Assembly: GCF_037975245.1 (NCBI RefSeq)
Contig: NC_092561.1
Span: 19,465,508 to 19,529,507, forward strand
DNA from: Apostichopus japonicus
Taxonomy: Eukaryota > Echinodermata > Holothuroidea > Aspidochirotida > Stichopodidae
DNA: 64,000 bases
Direction: 5' to 3'
In this document: positions 1 to 13,600 of the stretch, in pieces
How the letters are laid out: every line of letters begins with the position of its first letter
How positions within the stretch are numbered: the stretch's first letter is position 1
The notes under the pieces: model-generated
The model's input: only the letters and a program-made list of their open reading frames with translations
Databases searched by the model: none
Told to the model about the DNA's origin: nothing
Program-made: the position numbers and the translations under genes

Positions 1-515
1 GTGTCATGCAAAAAAGAATTAAAACAGGCTTTTTTTTGACAGTACAGTACATTATCTCTTAATGTTATGGTTTAAAATATACAATGGTAGATTATATCTG
101 TTACTAATAATAAAGGAGACAGATACTTGTTCATTTTGGTAAAGCTAGACAGGCTGACCATAAGACCTTGCAAACCTAACCTTATTGCACCTTTGTTACA
201 CTTATTTTTCTAACTAAAATAATATCTCTATCATTCAAATAAAGGGCCACAGTAAGAAAACTATGAAGCCTGTATTTAACACTTAGGCTAGTGCCCAGAT
301 GGAGAATTTGAAACAAATTTCCGTTCCTACCACCATATAACAAAACAAATCAGATGACCATGCCACTAATTATATTATGTTCAGGTCCAACACTGTGCCC
401 TTTGACTTGGATTATATCCCTTAAGAGCTACTGATCTTGCATTATGCAACTTCTCTTAACACTTCAACTATGCCACAGAAGTACAAGTAGAGTCGTGTAG
501 TATGCTTAGGCTTAC

Positions 516-996
516 CTCCATCGAAAGTCTCTGCCTGCTGCAGCTTGTCCCGTTTGCAACGCCTAGTAATGTATTGTTTCTTTTCCCACATATAATAAAT
601 TGAACAGGCAATACACCAGAGCTTCTGCTTGGTTTCCTCGATCTTTTCCGTCAATTCTTCGTTTAAAATCATATGGGGTCTCCTCTGGAACTGTCCGTTT
701 TCTTGCAGCAATGTGCTTGCTATCAATGAACCGCCTGTAACACTTATCGTGGAACCCCATCATACTATGCTGTTGAACACACGCTTGATCGTAGTAGGCC
801 ATGGAGTAATCAGTAGTACGGCGATATCACTGTCTCCGCCGCTGAGATTAAGCCAATCTTTAGCGCAGGAAGTAACTTTAGTCCATCGTTTATTCGTCAG
901 TGCCTTGAATGCTTCAAATTTTACAGATTCAATGTGCACTGAGCACTGTAGATTTCCGTGTGTCGGAGACTGACTAGCGCCCGTGGGAGCCGCCAT
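516..996 (-). pseudogene. First exon of an uncharacterised multi-copy protein, frameshifted
   Basis: Read from ATG at 996. The start encodes MAAPTGASQSPTHGN and then a stretch containing KRWTKVTSCAKDWLNLSGG. The frame then shifts near 830: the natural continuation (GFHDKCYRRFIDSKHIAARK) lies one frame over, between about 830 and 700. It returns to the first frame for KLWCIACSIYYMWEKKQY and KLQQAETFDGG. The exon ends at 516 before a good donor (GTAAGC). The conserved pattern (a CAKDWLNLSGG block, a GFHxxCYRRF block, then a CxxC-like block) matches proteins I recall as uncharacterised and expanded in aquatic invertebrates. I cannot name a function. Two compensating indels suggest either a decaying copy or base-calling errors. 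Later exons would lie left of the window or be lost. Confidence 0.45.
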
Positions 997-3900
997 GTTT
1001 GTTGTTTTCTACAAAGATTGCACACAGAACTCATGGCTCATTGGACAATTCATATCACATGGTACAGATATCTCACTGGCGCACAACTTTTGAACGTAAA
1101 ACGGCAAGTTTCTTAACATACGCAATAAAAAATATAGTTCGATCTTTCGAGCGGAATTGCAAAAAAACTGCAGGAAAGTACATGGAGAACTTTTGGATCA
1201 TTAATCTTAATTAATTTATGTATTCAATGCTGTAGAGAAATTTTAGACCCGCAGTTGCTGGAACGAAACAAGCGAATTTCGACCTTCAGCTGATGGCCTA
1301 ATATAAGTAAACAATGTAATGTCGTTCTCAAATAGCCATGTGTGTGTGAGTTGCGGGGTATTCTGCAATTGCGCCCTGGTAACTATGTAACAATTGTTTT
1401 TTTTTTTATCTTCAATTTTTTTATCAATTTGACAAGAAAATTCTGAGTGTGCAAAACTCTATTAATTTTCAGATTAATGTCTTACAACATGCAGTGGTAT
1501 GGATCAAGGGCAGGCACATATGGGGTCCACTTCCACCCCATCCTCTCTGTATTAGTTCCATGGTACATAACAGAGTTATTTTTTTTTAATATAAAAGTAG
1601 CAGTTCCGCGACTAAAACAATATTTTGGGGCTGTAGATTGTACGGTACTTTAAATGCCTATACTTCGAGTAGCAGTTCCACGGTACCACACAATATTGTT
1701 TAATGTGAATCTTATCTGACAACTAGGTCAAACCTTTCGCCCCTGCACTACCGCCCCATCCCCACCCCTCTCACTCCCCGCCTCCCTTCTCCCAATGCCA
1801 TCTAACTGTCCATGACATTCATCTCATTTCATCTTACAAGATACGAAGAGAAAACACACGTGTATATGACCAAACGACAGAATTCCCTTCCAACGTAGGC
1901 TTTATTTCCACCTATGGTTAAGTGTGATAGGCTGGATACTTATCCACTATATTCACATCCACACATGCATTTTAATATATCTATTCGATAAAGTGACAAA
2001 GAATATTGAATATTGAAAAACAAAGTAAAAAATATGATATGATTCTTGTACATATTTACATGAAATTGCGATCAGTCACTAACCACTGTAAACAACATTA
2101 ATAAAACAATAAAATATATACACTTTTAATTAGGAAGTTGCATATAATTGTGGAAGAAAATGGTACACGTTCAACCGTGGCGAAGGGAGCATTAGAGTTA
2201 TACCAGGATAAATTGCTAGAGAAATTGGTCACTCACTGTTCAAACTTTCACTATTCAAACTAATTCTCTCTTACTGAGAAAATGTAGTACACTTGTCTAT
2301 GGGAAGTATTCTATACTTGAAAATAATTTGGAATGCCAGATTCTGCAGAAAAATTACTTTTGAAATGTTTCACAAACTGTTAGTTAGCTTAACATTAAGG
2401 GAAAGAGGATGGGGTGGTACAGTATTGGAGACTTATTCAGAAGCAAGTGTTCCAGTCAAAAGGGAAAGCAATGCAAGAAGTGGAAAAGTGATCATAATAA
2501 TACTATCAATCATAATAATGATAATAATATAATAACAATAATAATAATTAAAAAAACAGTACTAACAATTATGGCGTTAAGACACTTACTCTAGCTTGGC
2601 ATTCTGTACTGAAAGGTAGCTAATTACAAGTACTAAACTTTTCAGTTATTGTTATCCACCCCCAACCCCACTGCCGCCAACCCCCCAAAAAATGCTGCAG
2701 TATGTCTAACCACTTACAAGTGCAAGAGAACATTGGAATCACCCAAAACTACTAAATTCTTTGAAAACAGCTTTCGATTTTTTTAAAAAAAATCCTGTCT
2801 GCAGAGTTCTACAGGGTCATATCTCGAATAAATAGCAAATGTTACTTTCAGACATTAAAAATCTTATATCACACAGTAAAAGCATATATTGATTTAACCT
2901 TGGCAACTGCAATGCGTTTAAAGACGCTTTTTCTTTTTGTAATTAAAAAAAAAAAAAAAAAAAATCGTCATTTATATTTTATGGTAAATAAAATACATCT
3001 TTATGCAAACAAAACCTAAAATCGACCCAACGTAGGCACTGCGCATTTCACAGCATGAGCGAGTTAGAAGAGGAATATTTGAAGTAAAAGAATATGAGAT
3101 TGATATCATGCAGCATAGATCAATTATTGATAAAAAAAAGAAGAAGGGGGATTTAAAAAAAAAAGCTGGAGAAAGTACTAAATGCGTTGTAAAGTTGGGA
3201 TTATACAATAGACACACAAAGGCATAAAATGCATGTAACAACAGTACGATCACACGTATTGACAATTTGAAAGAAAAATATTTTAATATAAAACATGCAT
3301 GCCATTGGGTTTCCTATATTCTTTCATTCACAGCACCTACCACGAAATTGGACTGAGAATTTTGATAAACAAAATTCATTTCACAACCCTAAATTTCTTG
3401 ATTGTTTTCTTTAATATGAAAAAATTTTCTTCTTAATATTTAATCCTTGTTGTTTTTAATAGATATATTTAAATGGTAATTCGATTCAAAAGGGCATAGA
3501 TGTGACAAAATTACACAGAACGCACCAAGATTATCTGGACTAAACCTTGCATCTTGTAATTAAAATCACCTCCCCCCCCATCTTTAAAAAAAAACTGATA
3601 ATATTGATATGATAGGGAAAAAATTGACTGCAAAACTTTCATATTTTAAAAATGAGAGAGAAGATTGATCAAACGTTCCATTAAGATTTCTGCATATTTT
3701 TGCTTTCATTACAGAGACTACAAAGTAATGAAGTTCCCCCATGTTTATTTGTTATATTAAAAAAACAAAACCTCCCCCACGACCTTTGAAAGCTGCATAC
3801 ATGTAATCAAAATCAACAATAAAGAACACCTTCCTTTTCTTTCAATTCTTAAGAAACATTTTAAAAAGGGACAATCATCTCCCATATTGTATCTCTTACA

Positions 3901-4384
3901 GTCTGTTTAATTACGCTGACATTTTTCTTGAAATATATCTGCGAGGACATGTTAGAACACATTTGGAAACAATTACCAACTGCTTTGTAGTTATAATTAA
4001 GACGATCTCAACAGATAATAAATGAGTTAATATCATACAACCAAATTTTGACACGCACACGTTCGCAATATAAATCTAATATTTGTTGTAACATTAGAAA
4101 AACGATAACAAAAAGTTCTTTGGCACTTTCAGTAATATTTGTTTGTTATGTCTTAATATATCAAGCATGTGTTATTAAAGGTCACACTATACATATTACT
4201 GACTATAACTTGATAAAGAAGCTAGACAAACAGATGAAGGAAATGAATGAAACAAACAAGACCAGAAAGCAAAAAGGATTAGTGATTCCTGACTGTGAGG
4301 AAATATTTCTTAAGGTTCATCTACTTGGTATAAGGCATCCACATGCTAAATTTGAGACTTCTTCATGCTTCCCTGTTTGAGATA
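997..4384. other. Intergenic, no gene recognised
   Basis: I see no coding exon here. It contains a short AAT/ATA microsatellite near 2500-2552, poly(A) near 2946-2963, and otherwise AT-rich unique-looking sequence. A 110-codon open frame at 4048-4380 (plus) shows no family motif and runs into the following repeat, so I do not call it. Confidence 0.5.
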
Positions 4385-4835
4385 TTGTGTTTAGAGAGTT
4401 TGACCTCTGTTGACCTTTGACCTTCCCCAAAATCAATAGGGTTTGTTTTCATCTCAATATGGGACATCTACATATTAAGCGTGAGACTTGACGATGTTAC
4501 TCTTCTTGAGATAAGGGCGTTTACAAGCTTTTGACAATTTGACCTCAGTTGACCCCAAATGACCTTTGACCTCCACCAAAAACAATAGGATCCTTGTACT
4601 GAATATGGAGCAACCACACGCCAAGTATCATATTCATTACTGCTTCCCTTCTTGAGAAATCGGGTCCACAATGTTTCCACAGTTTGACCTCTGGTGACCC
4701 CAATGACCTTTGACCCCTGCAAAAATCAGCATTGTTGTACTCACTATGGAGCATCCACATACCAAGTATGAGATCCCTCAAGGTTACCCTTCTTGAGATA
4801 TTGTGTTCACAAGCCGTGTCACATACACACACACA
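4385..4835. repeat. GACCTTTGACC-containing dispersed/tandem repeat
   Basis: Three or four diverged units, each pairing a GACCTCxGTTGACC / TGACCTTTGACC core with a flank of the type 'tatggagcatccacataccaag' and 'cccttcttgagatattg'. Spacing is about 110-130 bp. The core is the reverse complement of a direct repeat of AGGTCA with a 1-bp spacer. A related but more diverged sequence occurs at 40440-40760 inside the transposon. Confidence 0.6.
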
Positions 4836-6395
4836 CGCTACCATCATCGCACTAGATTCCTTTTGTATTCGGCAAGGATTCAAAAATGGTGTTAACTGTC
4901 CAAAGATTAGCAGATAATCCTGATAGAAATATGGAAACAACCTTTCCCTATGGACTTAAGTTGCCATTAACCTCCTGCAAATATCACAACTATTTCTAAG
5001 ATGTATTCGTTCCTTTTCCTTACAACCTTGGAAGGAAATTGTATAAGTTATAAATTCTCTGCAATAAAAACCTTTTATTCATTGGAAACCACACCCTTTC
5101 TCTTCATGTTTCAAAACACAGACTTATTAATGCAAACATTTAGGTATGCGACAGCAAGTTGTGAGCTGTATCAGCAAATAATGACATCTTACGACAACCA
5201 TTCGAGCAAAATCTCCCAAATAGTTTTACGTACACTGAAAGTTGTATGGTTATAAAAAAAAAACACACACAATATGAGTTTCAAAACAGCAGCACAATTT
5301 TTAAAGATACTATATAGTGTCACCAAAATTGCTAGGTTGGTCCCAGAATTAACAAAACAAGAAATCAAAATAAGCTTTCAAGCCTTGTACAACTTTCTTT
5401 TTTCATAACAATATTCAAATTGCATTGTATTCACTATTTTTGTAAAAATGTTTTGTGTCCATGGCAAAATAAACAGAGAAGGCCAATCTTAATTCCTGTT
5501 CGATACTGTCATACAGTACTTCAAAGGGAAATTGTAGGGAAAGCAAAAGTGACATTAATCTCCTCTTTTTATTAAATGAAAAATAGGTTTTGAACTGTTC
5601 CGATGCGGTCACTACAAGTGTTTTCAAGCGTGGCACGAAAGTACTGTAACAGAGTGGTACTAAACATTTGAAAATTGTCCCACTAGACTGATATAGTCTA
5701 TAGATACAGATATAGTCTATAGTCTAATTTGCATACAAGAATTGGGGCTGAATTTGTTGTTTAAACACAACTTGCCGAGGCTAATGACAGAGTAAGTGAA
5801 AATAAAAAACATAAAAAAAAAAATAATCATAAAAAATAAAAAAAAATCTTTATCAACGTTGTGCAGAAAGGTGGTGAGGTATCTTGATTGTATCAGGTGA
5901 CAAATAGCATAACAGCAATGAAAAGGAGAAACCCTTTGTTGTTAGAATTTGATTGCTTTTGAGGTATGCTTACAAATTAAAAAGGTTAACGATGATTAAA
6001 AGATGAAGTGCGCAGGTGTACCCTCAAGAGCTACCTAATGCCACGACTCAAATGAAGCGAACCAACGGGGGGAACAGAGGTTGTCAAAATTTCTTAATCC
6101 CCTTGAGTGCATTGATATATCTGTTTTGTGCAAGCAATTTGGTGGACAATTATCTCTACAAACTTCAATTATGGCAGAAATCTGAATGTAGCAAAAATTT
6201 CTGGGTTTACACTTTCTCACGTGTTAAATATCAAAATTTGCAGTAAATTTAAATCAGAACCATGCAAAACTATTGTACAGTAAGTTATTTACATATGCAA
6301 ATATGGACAATAAACATGATCATGACCTTGTATTTTGGTAGTGGCAATGACATTTTGCGATGGCAGTTTCCTTCTGCTTGAAGTGAATTTGTGAG
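4836..6395. other. Intergenic, no gene recognised
   Basis: AT-rich sequence with short homopolymer runs and no convincing exon. Open frames here lack family motifs and splice context. Confidence 0.4.
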
Positions 6396-7172
6396 AAGAG
6401 TTTCAAACGCAGAGAAATGAAAGAGATTTAGTCAGATTTAATCCTAACTAATCCTAACTACATGCAGCTATCTTATTAAATGAGTTAAATGTGTGTGAGT
6501 CTATTCTCTTATTATTTTAAATGCAGAGATATCAAAGAGATTTATTCAGATTTAATCCTAACTAATCCTAAATACATGCAGCTATCTTATTAATGAGTTC
6601 AATGTGTGTGCGTCTATTCTCTCTTATTACTTTAAACGCAGAGATATCAAAGAGACTTATTCAGATTTAATCCTAACTAATCCTAACTACATGCAGCTAT
6701 CTTATTAATGAGTTAAATGAGTGTGCGTCTATTCTCTTATTACTTTAAATGCAGAGATATCAAAAGAGATTTATTCAGATTTAATCCTAACTAATCCTAA
6801 CTACATGCAGCTATCTTATTAATGAGTTAAATGTGTGCGCGTCTATTCTCTTATTACTTTAAATGCAGAGATATCAAAAGAGATTTATTCAGATTTAATC
6901 CTAACTAATCCTAACTACATGCAGCTATCTTATTAATGAGTTAAATGTGTGCGCGTCTATTCTCTTATTACTTTAAATGCAGAGATATCAAAAGAGATTT
7001 ATTCAGATTTAATCCTAACTAATCCTAACTACATGCAGCTATCTTATTAATGAGTTAAATGTGTGCGCGTCTATTCTCTTATTACTTTAAACGCAGAGAT
7101 ATCAAAGAGATTTATTCAGATTTAATCCTAACTAATCCTAACTACATGCAGCTATCTTATTAATGAGTTCAA
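6396..7172. repeat. 114-bp tandem repeat array, about 7 copies
   Basis: The marker AATCCTAACTAATCCTAACT recurs at about 6440, 6554, 6669, 6783, 6897, 7011 and 7124, giving a period of 113-115 bp. Units are nearly identical, with small differences (GTGTGTG or GTGTGCG; one or no extra A before GAGATTTATT). It is satellite-like and noncoding. Confidence 0.9.
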
Positions 7173-9670
7173 TGCCAAATAATTTTTACATCTTTTCTCT
7201 TCTTATACTGTTTTCTTGATACATGGTAGTACGAAAGTAACATTTAAGCATTGTTTCAACTTTATTTGCATGTACTTAAGAGTGATATCATGCAATTCCA
7301 TTTATAAGGACACACAAACCGAATCGCATCACCGCCTTCACATATGACAGGGTTTCCTACAATTAGAATATCACTCATTCCCATAGGAATTCGCAAATAT
7401 TGAGCAAATAAAAGAAATTGTCTTTTTTTGAACAAATTTTTGTCTACAGGACGAGTCTATTCCTCCCAAATTCAAACACGTCACACAACCCCAACACAAC
7501 CATCACACAACCCCTCTCTACTTTCCTTTATATTGCCACATTCAGAGGTTTAGGCCCTGTCACATTAATGTGTCACTTGTTTTTATATAATATATATTAT
7601 TTAATCATAAATATTTAATAATTTAACATTGACATATTTAAATATTTAAAGATATGGTAATCACAAATCTTTGATATTGATCTTTGTCCTAACTGAAAAA
7701 AAAGGTAAAAAAATCGAGAGAATTTTCAAAATGTCCTTCTTAGTGCAATTGCAATTGACCAGCAGTTGCTGTAATAGATGTGCGTGTGTGGAGAGGATCG
7801 GGGGGGGGGGAGGTGGTAGGGAGGGGAGGTAGGTGACGACGAAAGTGATGAAGGTTAGGCAGTCCACGTAAAGGTCCAAATCATTTCAAATTTGTGAAAG
7901 TAGAATGAAGAATGAAAATAAAATAACTCATAACTAGGTGTAACAACATGGCTAATGTCACATTTATCAATGTAACTGAGGGACGAATAACTGGACCAGC
8001 CTTGCTGCATGTGAGTTTCTGAGAGAGGGATGTACCCTGGGGGAGGTGGGTGGGGAATAATTAATGGGGGACCAGTGCACATTTAATAAAGTGCCAGGGT
8101 TAAAAGTAGTTTTAAATGCTATAATTCCACTGGGCTCCTGCAGACATCCTTCTATATAGATTCCATGTGGTCCGTGACTTCCTCCACGATGATTGGGAGG
8201 CGGGGGTAAGAATTGGACTTACGGTACTGGCCGCTCGGCTGCGGTGGGGCTTGGATGGATGACTCGCTGTACGAGACCCTCCGTCCTACTCTGTAGATGC
8301 GTTGGTGATCCGCTCGACTCAGGAAGGCAGGCTGCGATATCGGAAAAAAAGGAGAGGGAGATGGTTCAAGTCGAATGTGAGAACTAATTCAGCTCTATAA
8401 GGGGCAGGACTCTTTTTTATGGTTCAGATCTGTTTTAACTGTGGTACAAGTAGGTGTGGAGAGGGTGGGGAGGGGGGTGAGAGGGGCATCGCTCCTACTC
8501 GTGTAGACTCTTTGGTGATTTGATCGACCGAGAAAAGCACATTGTGAAGCCGTGATAGACTTTTTTTGAAAAAAGGAAATCAATCTCTTTCTGAAACGTA
8601 GTTTCACTGCTGGTTTCTGATGTGCAGGTGATGTGCAGGTGATAGGGAAGGGGTACGTAAAGTGTTATAGTATTGTATGCAGTACTATAAGGAGAAGACA
8701 TCTTTCTAACAGATGGCTTACATTCAATGTCCTATTTCACTTCACGAACGGCAGGAGGGAAGGTATTAAGTGGGGGGGGGGTCGGGTGGGGGATGGGAGA
8801 GGGTCTTAAAACTGTTTAAAGTCATGACATTTTGTCTGTATTACTTTTATTTCTTTGTCAAATGCTGTACACAAACTTCAAAATTTTGTTGAATTTCAGG
8901 CTCTCCCGCAACATGACCATGAAAACCAATATCAATAGCACACAAAGAAAATAGTTTTAGTGCTTACAAATTTGTGAAACTCTTTTAAGATTTATAAATG
9001 CAATGCTGTTTCCCATGAAATACTGAAACAAGAATTGCATCTGTTACCTATGCTCAATAAATTGGACCGAAATCATGTTAAAAACGCTGAATTTTTACAA
9101 AGAGTTATCACACATCCTAAACTAAAGTTTTACTGAGGAATGGGTAATTTGTCATTGATTTTACAAACTGCTGAGTTGTCAAGATTTCGGTCATTTTTCT
9201 AATCAATTTTCTGCATTTGTCTTGGACTTACATATATCAGGAATTTTGTCAAAGTAAGTTGTGAAGATATTTCAAGTTGCAGTTTTGGCATTGGGTTGTA
9301 TCAATGACTATGACCAAGCTAAGTAAGAAAGTAATTCCACTGTAAGCATTTGCCACCTGTGTGTTTTTCACTGTGCTGGATTTCCAACTCTCTACAGTTT
9401 CAATTATACATAAGCTCATTTGCCTTGGTCGTTTATTTCTGTTTCATTTAACAGTGTCTATTTCAAAGTATCTCTTTCGAGTTCCGGCTTTCGGAATCAC
9501 AAATTATTTCCAGTTGGTTAGCACCATGATTGAACTCTAGAGTAAGGCAAAATATAGATTTGAATTCATTTCAATATTTTACCATCCATATTCGTTATGA
9601 CAACTGCTTTTACTTGCTCTAACTTTGAAGAAAAGCTAGAAAAAGGTTGAAAAAAACCATTAGAGAAAAA
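7173..9670. other. Intergenic, no gene recognised
   Basis: G-rich low-complexity tracts at 7800-7830, 8455-8480 and 8770-8800. Two diverged copies of an unknown roughly 100-bp unit lie near 8277-8355 and 8490-8595 (shared 'cctactc...tgtaga...ttggtgat...tcgac'). No coding exon is supported. Confidence 0.4.
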
Positions 9671-9677
9671 TATTATT

Positions 9678-9940
9678 CTAATGATTTAAATTTATCATTT
9701 TTTCAAATAAATTATTGCCAATTTCTTTCTTCTCAGTGGGATTTGGACTTGACAGACGACACATCTGATATTCCTTCTTCTGGCAGAAAGAAGAACGATC
9801 GTTTATTTTCATGCCTGGGAGGGGGGGGGGGGGGGTTAAGGAGGGTAAGAAACAAGAGTAAAAATTAGAAAATCAAACGAAAAAGTTGCTTACCTGGAAC
9901 ACAGATCTACTTGGCAACAGGGGTCTGTTTTCGTCTGTCT
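9678..9940 (-). other. Possible alternative 3' exons of the membrane-protein gene
   Basis: Two exon-like segments lie downstream of exon 7 of the multi-pass membrane protein. The segment 9940-9894 has an AG acceptor and a GTAAGC donor. It is in phase with the exon 7 donor at 10689 and would encode a tail containing TDENRPLLPSRSVFQ. The next segment begins at 9779 after a pyrimidine-rich acceptor (TTTCTGCCAG). In phase 0 it is open to a stop at 9678, and in another phase it gives a short serine-rich end stopping at 9733. ENRPLL fits the [DE]xxxL[LI] dileucine sorting pattern. The acceptor of the first segment is not strong, so this is a proposal only. Confidence 0.3.
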
Positions 9941-10189
9941 CTCGATCGATGGGATGGAAAACCAGGAGCAAGGTCAACAGTGGTATAAAAATAGTAAAAA
10001 TCTGTCACAAAAAAACAAGAAGAGAAAATAATTGTAGACTATTGAAATATCAAGCATTTTTTTATTTCTTAATAACAGATAGATGTCAAATATTAAAAAA
10101 GAGAAAGCAACAGATATGGATGTGACATCCTCCTTCTCCATCTTATTGTAAGGATGACATCATGCAGGAGGAGGGGTAAGGACAAGGTA

Positions 10190-10376
10190 GTGTGAAGGGA
10201 GATGAGAGGGGATGGGTCAAGGGAGAGGGTCAATGGAGAGGGGTCAAGGGAGAGGGGTCAATGGAGAGGGGTCAAGGGACAGGGGAGGGATCAAGAGAGA
10301 TGGGTCAAGGGAGAGGTCAAGGGAGAGGGGTCAGGGTCAAGGGGTCAAGGGAGATGGGTCAAGGGAGAGACATATA
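10190..10376. repeat. Purine-rich minisatellite (GGGTCAAGGGAGA)n
   Basis: Many short units of the GGGTCAAGGGAGAGG / GGGTCAATGGAGAGG type. The Gly/Arg-rich open frames across it are repeat artefacts. Confidence 0.85.
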
Positions 10377-10629
10377 TGAGAGCAGTATCTGGTGGAAGAG
10401 TGGGTCATACAATAACCTGCAGGTAGTGAGAGGTCAGGTGACTCAAATTACCCAAATTTCTTTTAAACTTGCAGCATACAATTCCTATTCATGTCCCAAA
10501 GAAACGTGCCAAATATAAGAACTCAAGCCCACTTTGTTAAGCTTTTTACACACAGTATTAAGGAGCTCTTCTGCCTTCACGCCCTGACGTCACAGGGGGA
10601 ATTACATCCCTGACCAGAAAGTAACCTAC

Positions 10630-13600
10630 CTAACATGCTATACGCTTTTCTTGTAGAGAAGCAGATGGGAGTCGTCCACTAGGTGTACCTGAGATTAAAA
10701 CAAGCGGTTCATTCGGCACGGTTGTAGCTCTGTATTTCACGAAACCCTTCTGGGTGGATGTGCGCGTGTTATCAATCACTATTATTATTACTAAGTACAG
10801 TGATAAGTCTTTCTTCCAGACTTCAACATAAGCCAATAATTAATTGACTTCAAAATAAATCAAACTTGTTTCTCCATCCACACTTACCATAAGAAATATG
10901 TACACTACGCTGTAAATGAGTTCGTTGGAATTCTACAGAGTAAGAAAAAAGAGAAAAGAACAGAATTAGAGCAGTTTAATACGAAAATTCAACTGAAGTT
11001 ACATCTTTGATAAGGAGGCATAACAGTACCATTTCATCTTCCGGGGATGCTACGTGCCCAGAACTAATTGTCAACTTCAATCTAACCGACTATATGGATC
11101 ATGCAGTTTTTATGTTAGGTAGCAGATGAGGTGGGGGGGAGGAGGGGGGACTGAAGTGGGGCGGATATGGGGTGCAGGAACTTAGTAGAGTAGGGGGGAT
11201 GAAAGATTGCCAGGTGAAAGGGATAGAAAGTTATGACTTTTTGTCGATGATAAGGTAGCAAGTTCCTGAGAATGAAAAGTGCTCGCCCAGATAGGAGTTT
11301 GTCATGGAACGTAAGTAGTGACACTATCTTTTTGGATACGTAAAGGAAGTTTTTTTGTCCCATTAATGTAGGGGATAACATGATTAGCTTTGGAGGGACT
11401 ATAGAACCATATGAAGGCCAGAAGGTAAAAAATAGACTTACATAAACATCGCTGCAATTGCTTCCGTTTGCTTCTGTGAAAAGAAGAAATGTATGGACAA
11501 AAATATTGAAAGATGTTGAAAGAAAAGGTCTGGAGAACATGATAAGAATCAAAACTGCCAGAACGAAGAAATTTTTTTTTTACATATTTTTTATATCACA
11601 GGATGCCAACTCTTGGGGGTGGGGGAGGGGTACTGATGATCTTTAACAAGCATTGCAATCCTGTTTAGTCTGTTATCCTGAACATAACATTCCATTCAAG
11701 TCTAAACTTGATGATGACATTAGTTCCTCAGTTCAGACCTAATTGTTAATGAATGATAATAACCCATTGTTTTCTAATAAACTCAACCAAAACTGTTGAT
11801 TTAACTGAGGATTTTAGCATATTATAAAAGGTGACCAGCTTGAAACCTGGAATAAGTTAGACAAACAGTGCACACCTTGCACTCAAAAGTGTTCCTTTCG
11901 TCTCGGGCTATAACAAACCGAAACTAAAGTCCTGTCTAAAGTGATCCTGTTCCATTCGCAGGGTCTGAAGCTATTTGTGAAAACAAAATGTTTTCAAATT
12001 TGAAATTTAGCTCTATTATCAGGTGGTAGACGTTTTTTTTCCTTCATTATCAACATCTGGTCAAATTTCAAATATATACTATAATATAAACCTATTATTT
12101 AAACTTACTGTATAACTTAAACCTAATTTAAAATGTGTAATTTAAACCAGCAGCCCTCAGTTAAGGGGCTCGCATCAACGGCTATTACCTGTAAGCATGA
12201 CAATGTTATACACCAGAGATGCTATGGAGGCTACTTCAAAGGCACATATGATGCTGAAAGAGAAAAATGGAGAATAATAATCATAATAATAATAATACAT
12301 CATTTTTATATAGCGCCAAACAAACTATGAAATAATTCTTGTAGCGCTTAACATAATAATAACAATTATAACATATATGGTGAAAAGATACGTTTTGAGA
12401 GTTTTCACGTTTTTTTTTTTTTACGGTTTTACATGTCCTGGAAGTGGGTTCCACAGAACAGTTTAACAATCGATGCCTCTATATTCAATCCATATCAAAC
12501 ATTGTTACATTACTAAATATTTTTATCCAATATAAGATAAAAGTGATTGGTCTCGATGACATCCGTTCAATAGCTATTTTTGTACTTCTTTAAATTATTA
12601 CTCGCAGCCTGTAACGTAGTTTGTCTGTATTATAATGTGATGATGCGTTCATGAAATTTTGCAAGAATCAAGACCTTTCTTTATTTGTTTCAATATTATT
12701 TAACATATCTTACTTGACTTGACAACCCATTTCCTGTCTCCTGTCTTTAATTCTGAATAGCGCCCTCCGTAAATTGATGGCTCACAACAAGGGCTAGAAC
12801 TAGCTAACTTGGCAAATCGCAAGGCTTGTAAAAATTGCTGAAACTACTGGTTGGAATCCAGTTTTATTTCCAAACCTTCGTTTCTTTTTCTACGATTGTT
12901 GATAATTCTTTTTTTTCATGTCAGTAATTTGTTGATCGCGTTTCAGTTTTAGGAAAAGCTACATGACCAGTATATATGTAATGAGAGTGCAGTAGTCGTG
13001 TGAAGACATGTAAGTTGTTCTAAATAAAACAAAATCTGTGAACTCCAAATTTTCAAAATCTGGCCTTGCCGGCTACTCTTGCACAACACCACTTAGTTCT
13101 TTCTCTTTGTGTTGTAGAACACACCATTTGAGGTACATGGGGAATGTGAGAGTTCTGTTGTGCGGGGACATGTGAGTGACTGGTACTGAATTAAATATGC
13201 TTGAATTTACCTCCAGAGGTCGAATATCTGGCTCCGTCTGCTACTCTCTAGAGTGACTACCTGGTTCATCCTCTTTGTGATGTAGAACCCGGAGATTAGG
13301 AACATTTGGACTAAGACACACTCGGCTATGGAGAGGAATAACCAAAATGGATCTAGAAGAAAAAAAAGAGAGAGAAACTAAAACAGTTGTTGACATCAAA
13401 AATTCAGATTACGTAAACTAAATACCCCCAAAATAGATCAAATGGTTAATCTATCGCTAGGAGTGTTAGCTCAGTGGTTAACGCCGGTGCCATCCAATCA
13501 TAAGGTTCCTGGTTCGAGTCACTCCAAGTTTAATGTATGTCATCCAGTTACAAAGTTGTTGACAATTCATAATCATGGATGATAAATATGATTATAAGAG

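Noticed and set aside
8225-8300. 5S rRNA-like CTTGGATGGATGACTCGC stretch
   Set aside because: Only a short resemblance to the 5S 3' region; the rest of the molecule is not there.
10192-10518. Gly/Arg-rich open frames
   Set aside because: Low-complexity purine repeat, no splice or family support.
11115-11552. 145-codon minus-strand open frame
   Set aside because: Only the 32-nt segment 11442-11473 fits as an exon by splice sites and phase, and in a different reading frame. The rest is not supported.
13459-13530. tRNA gene
   Set aside because: A and B boxes are present, but the acceptor and T stems do not pair properly and a SINE body follows.
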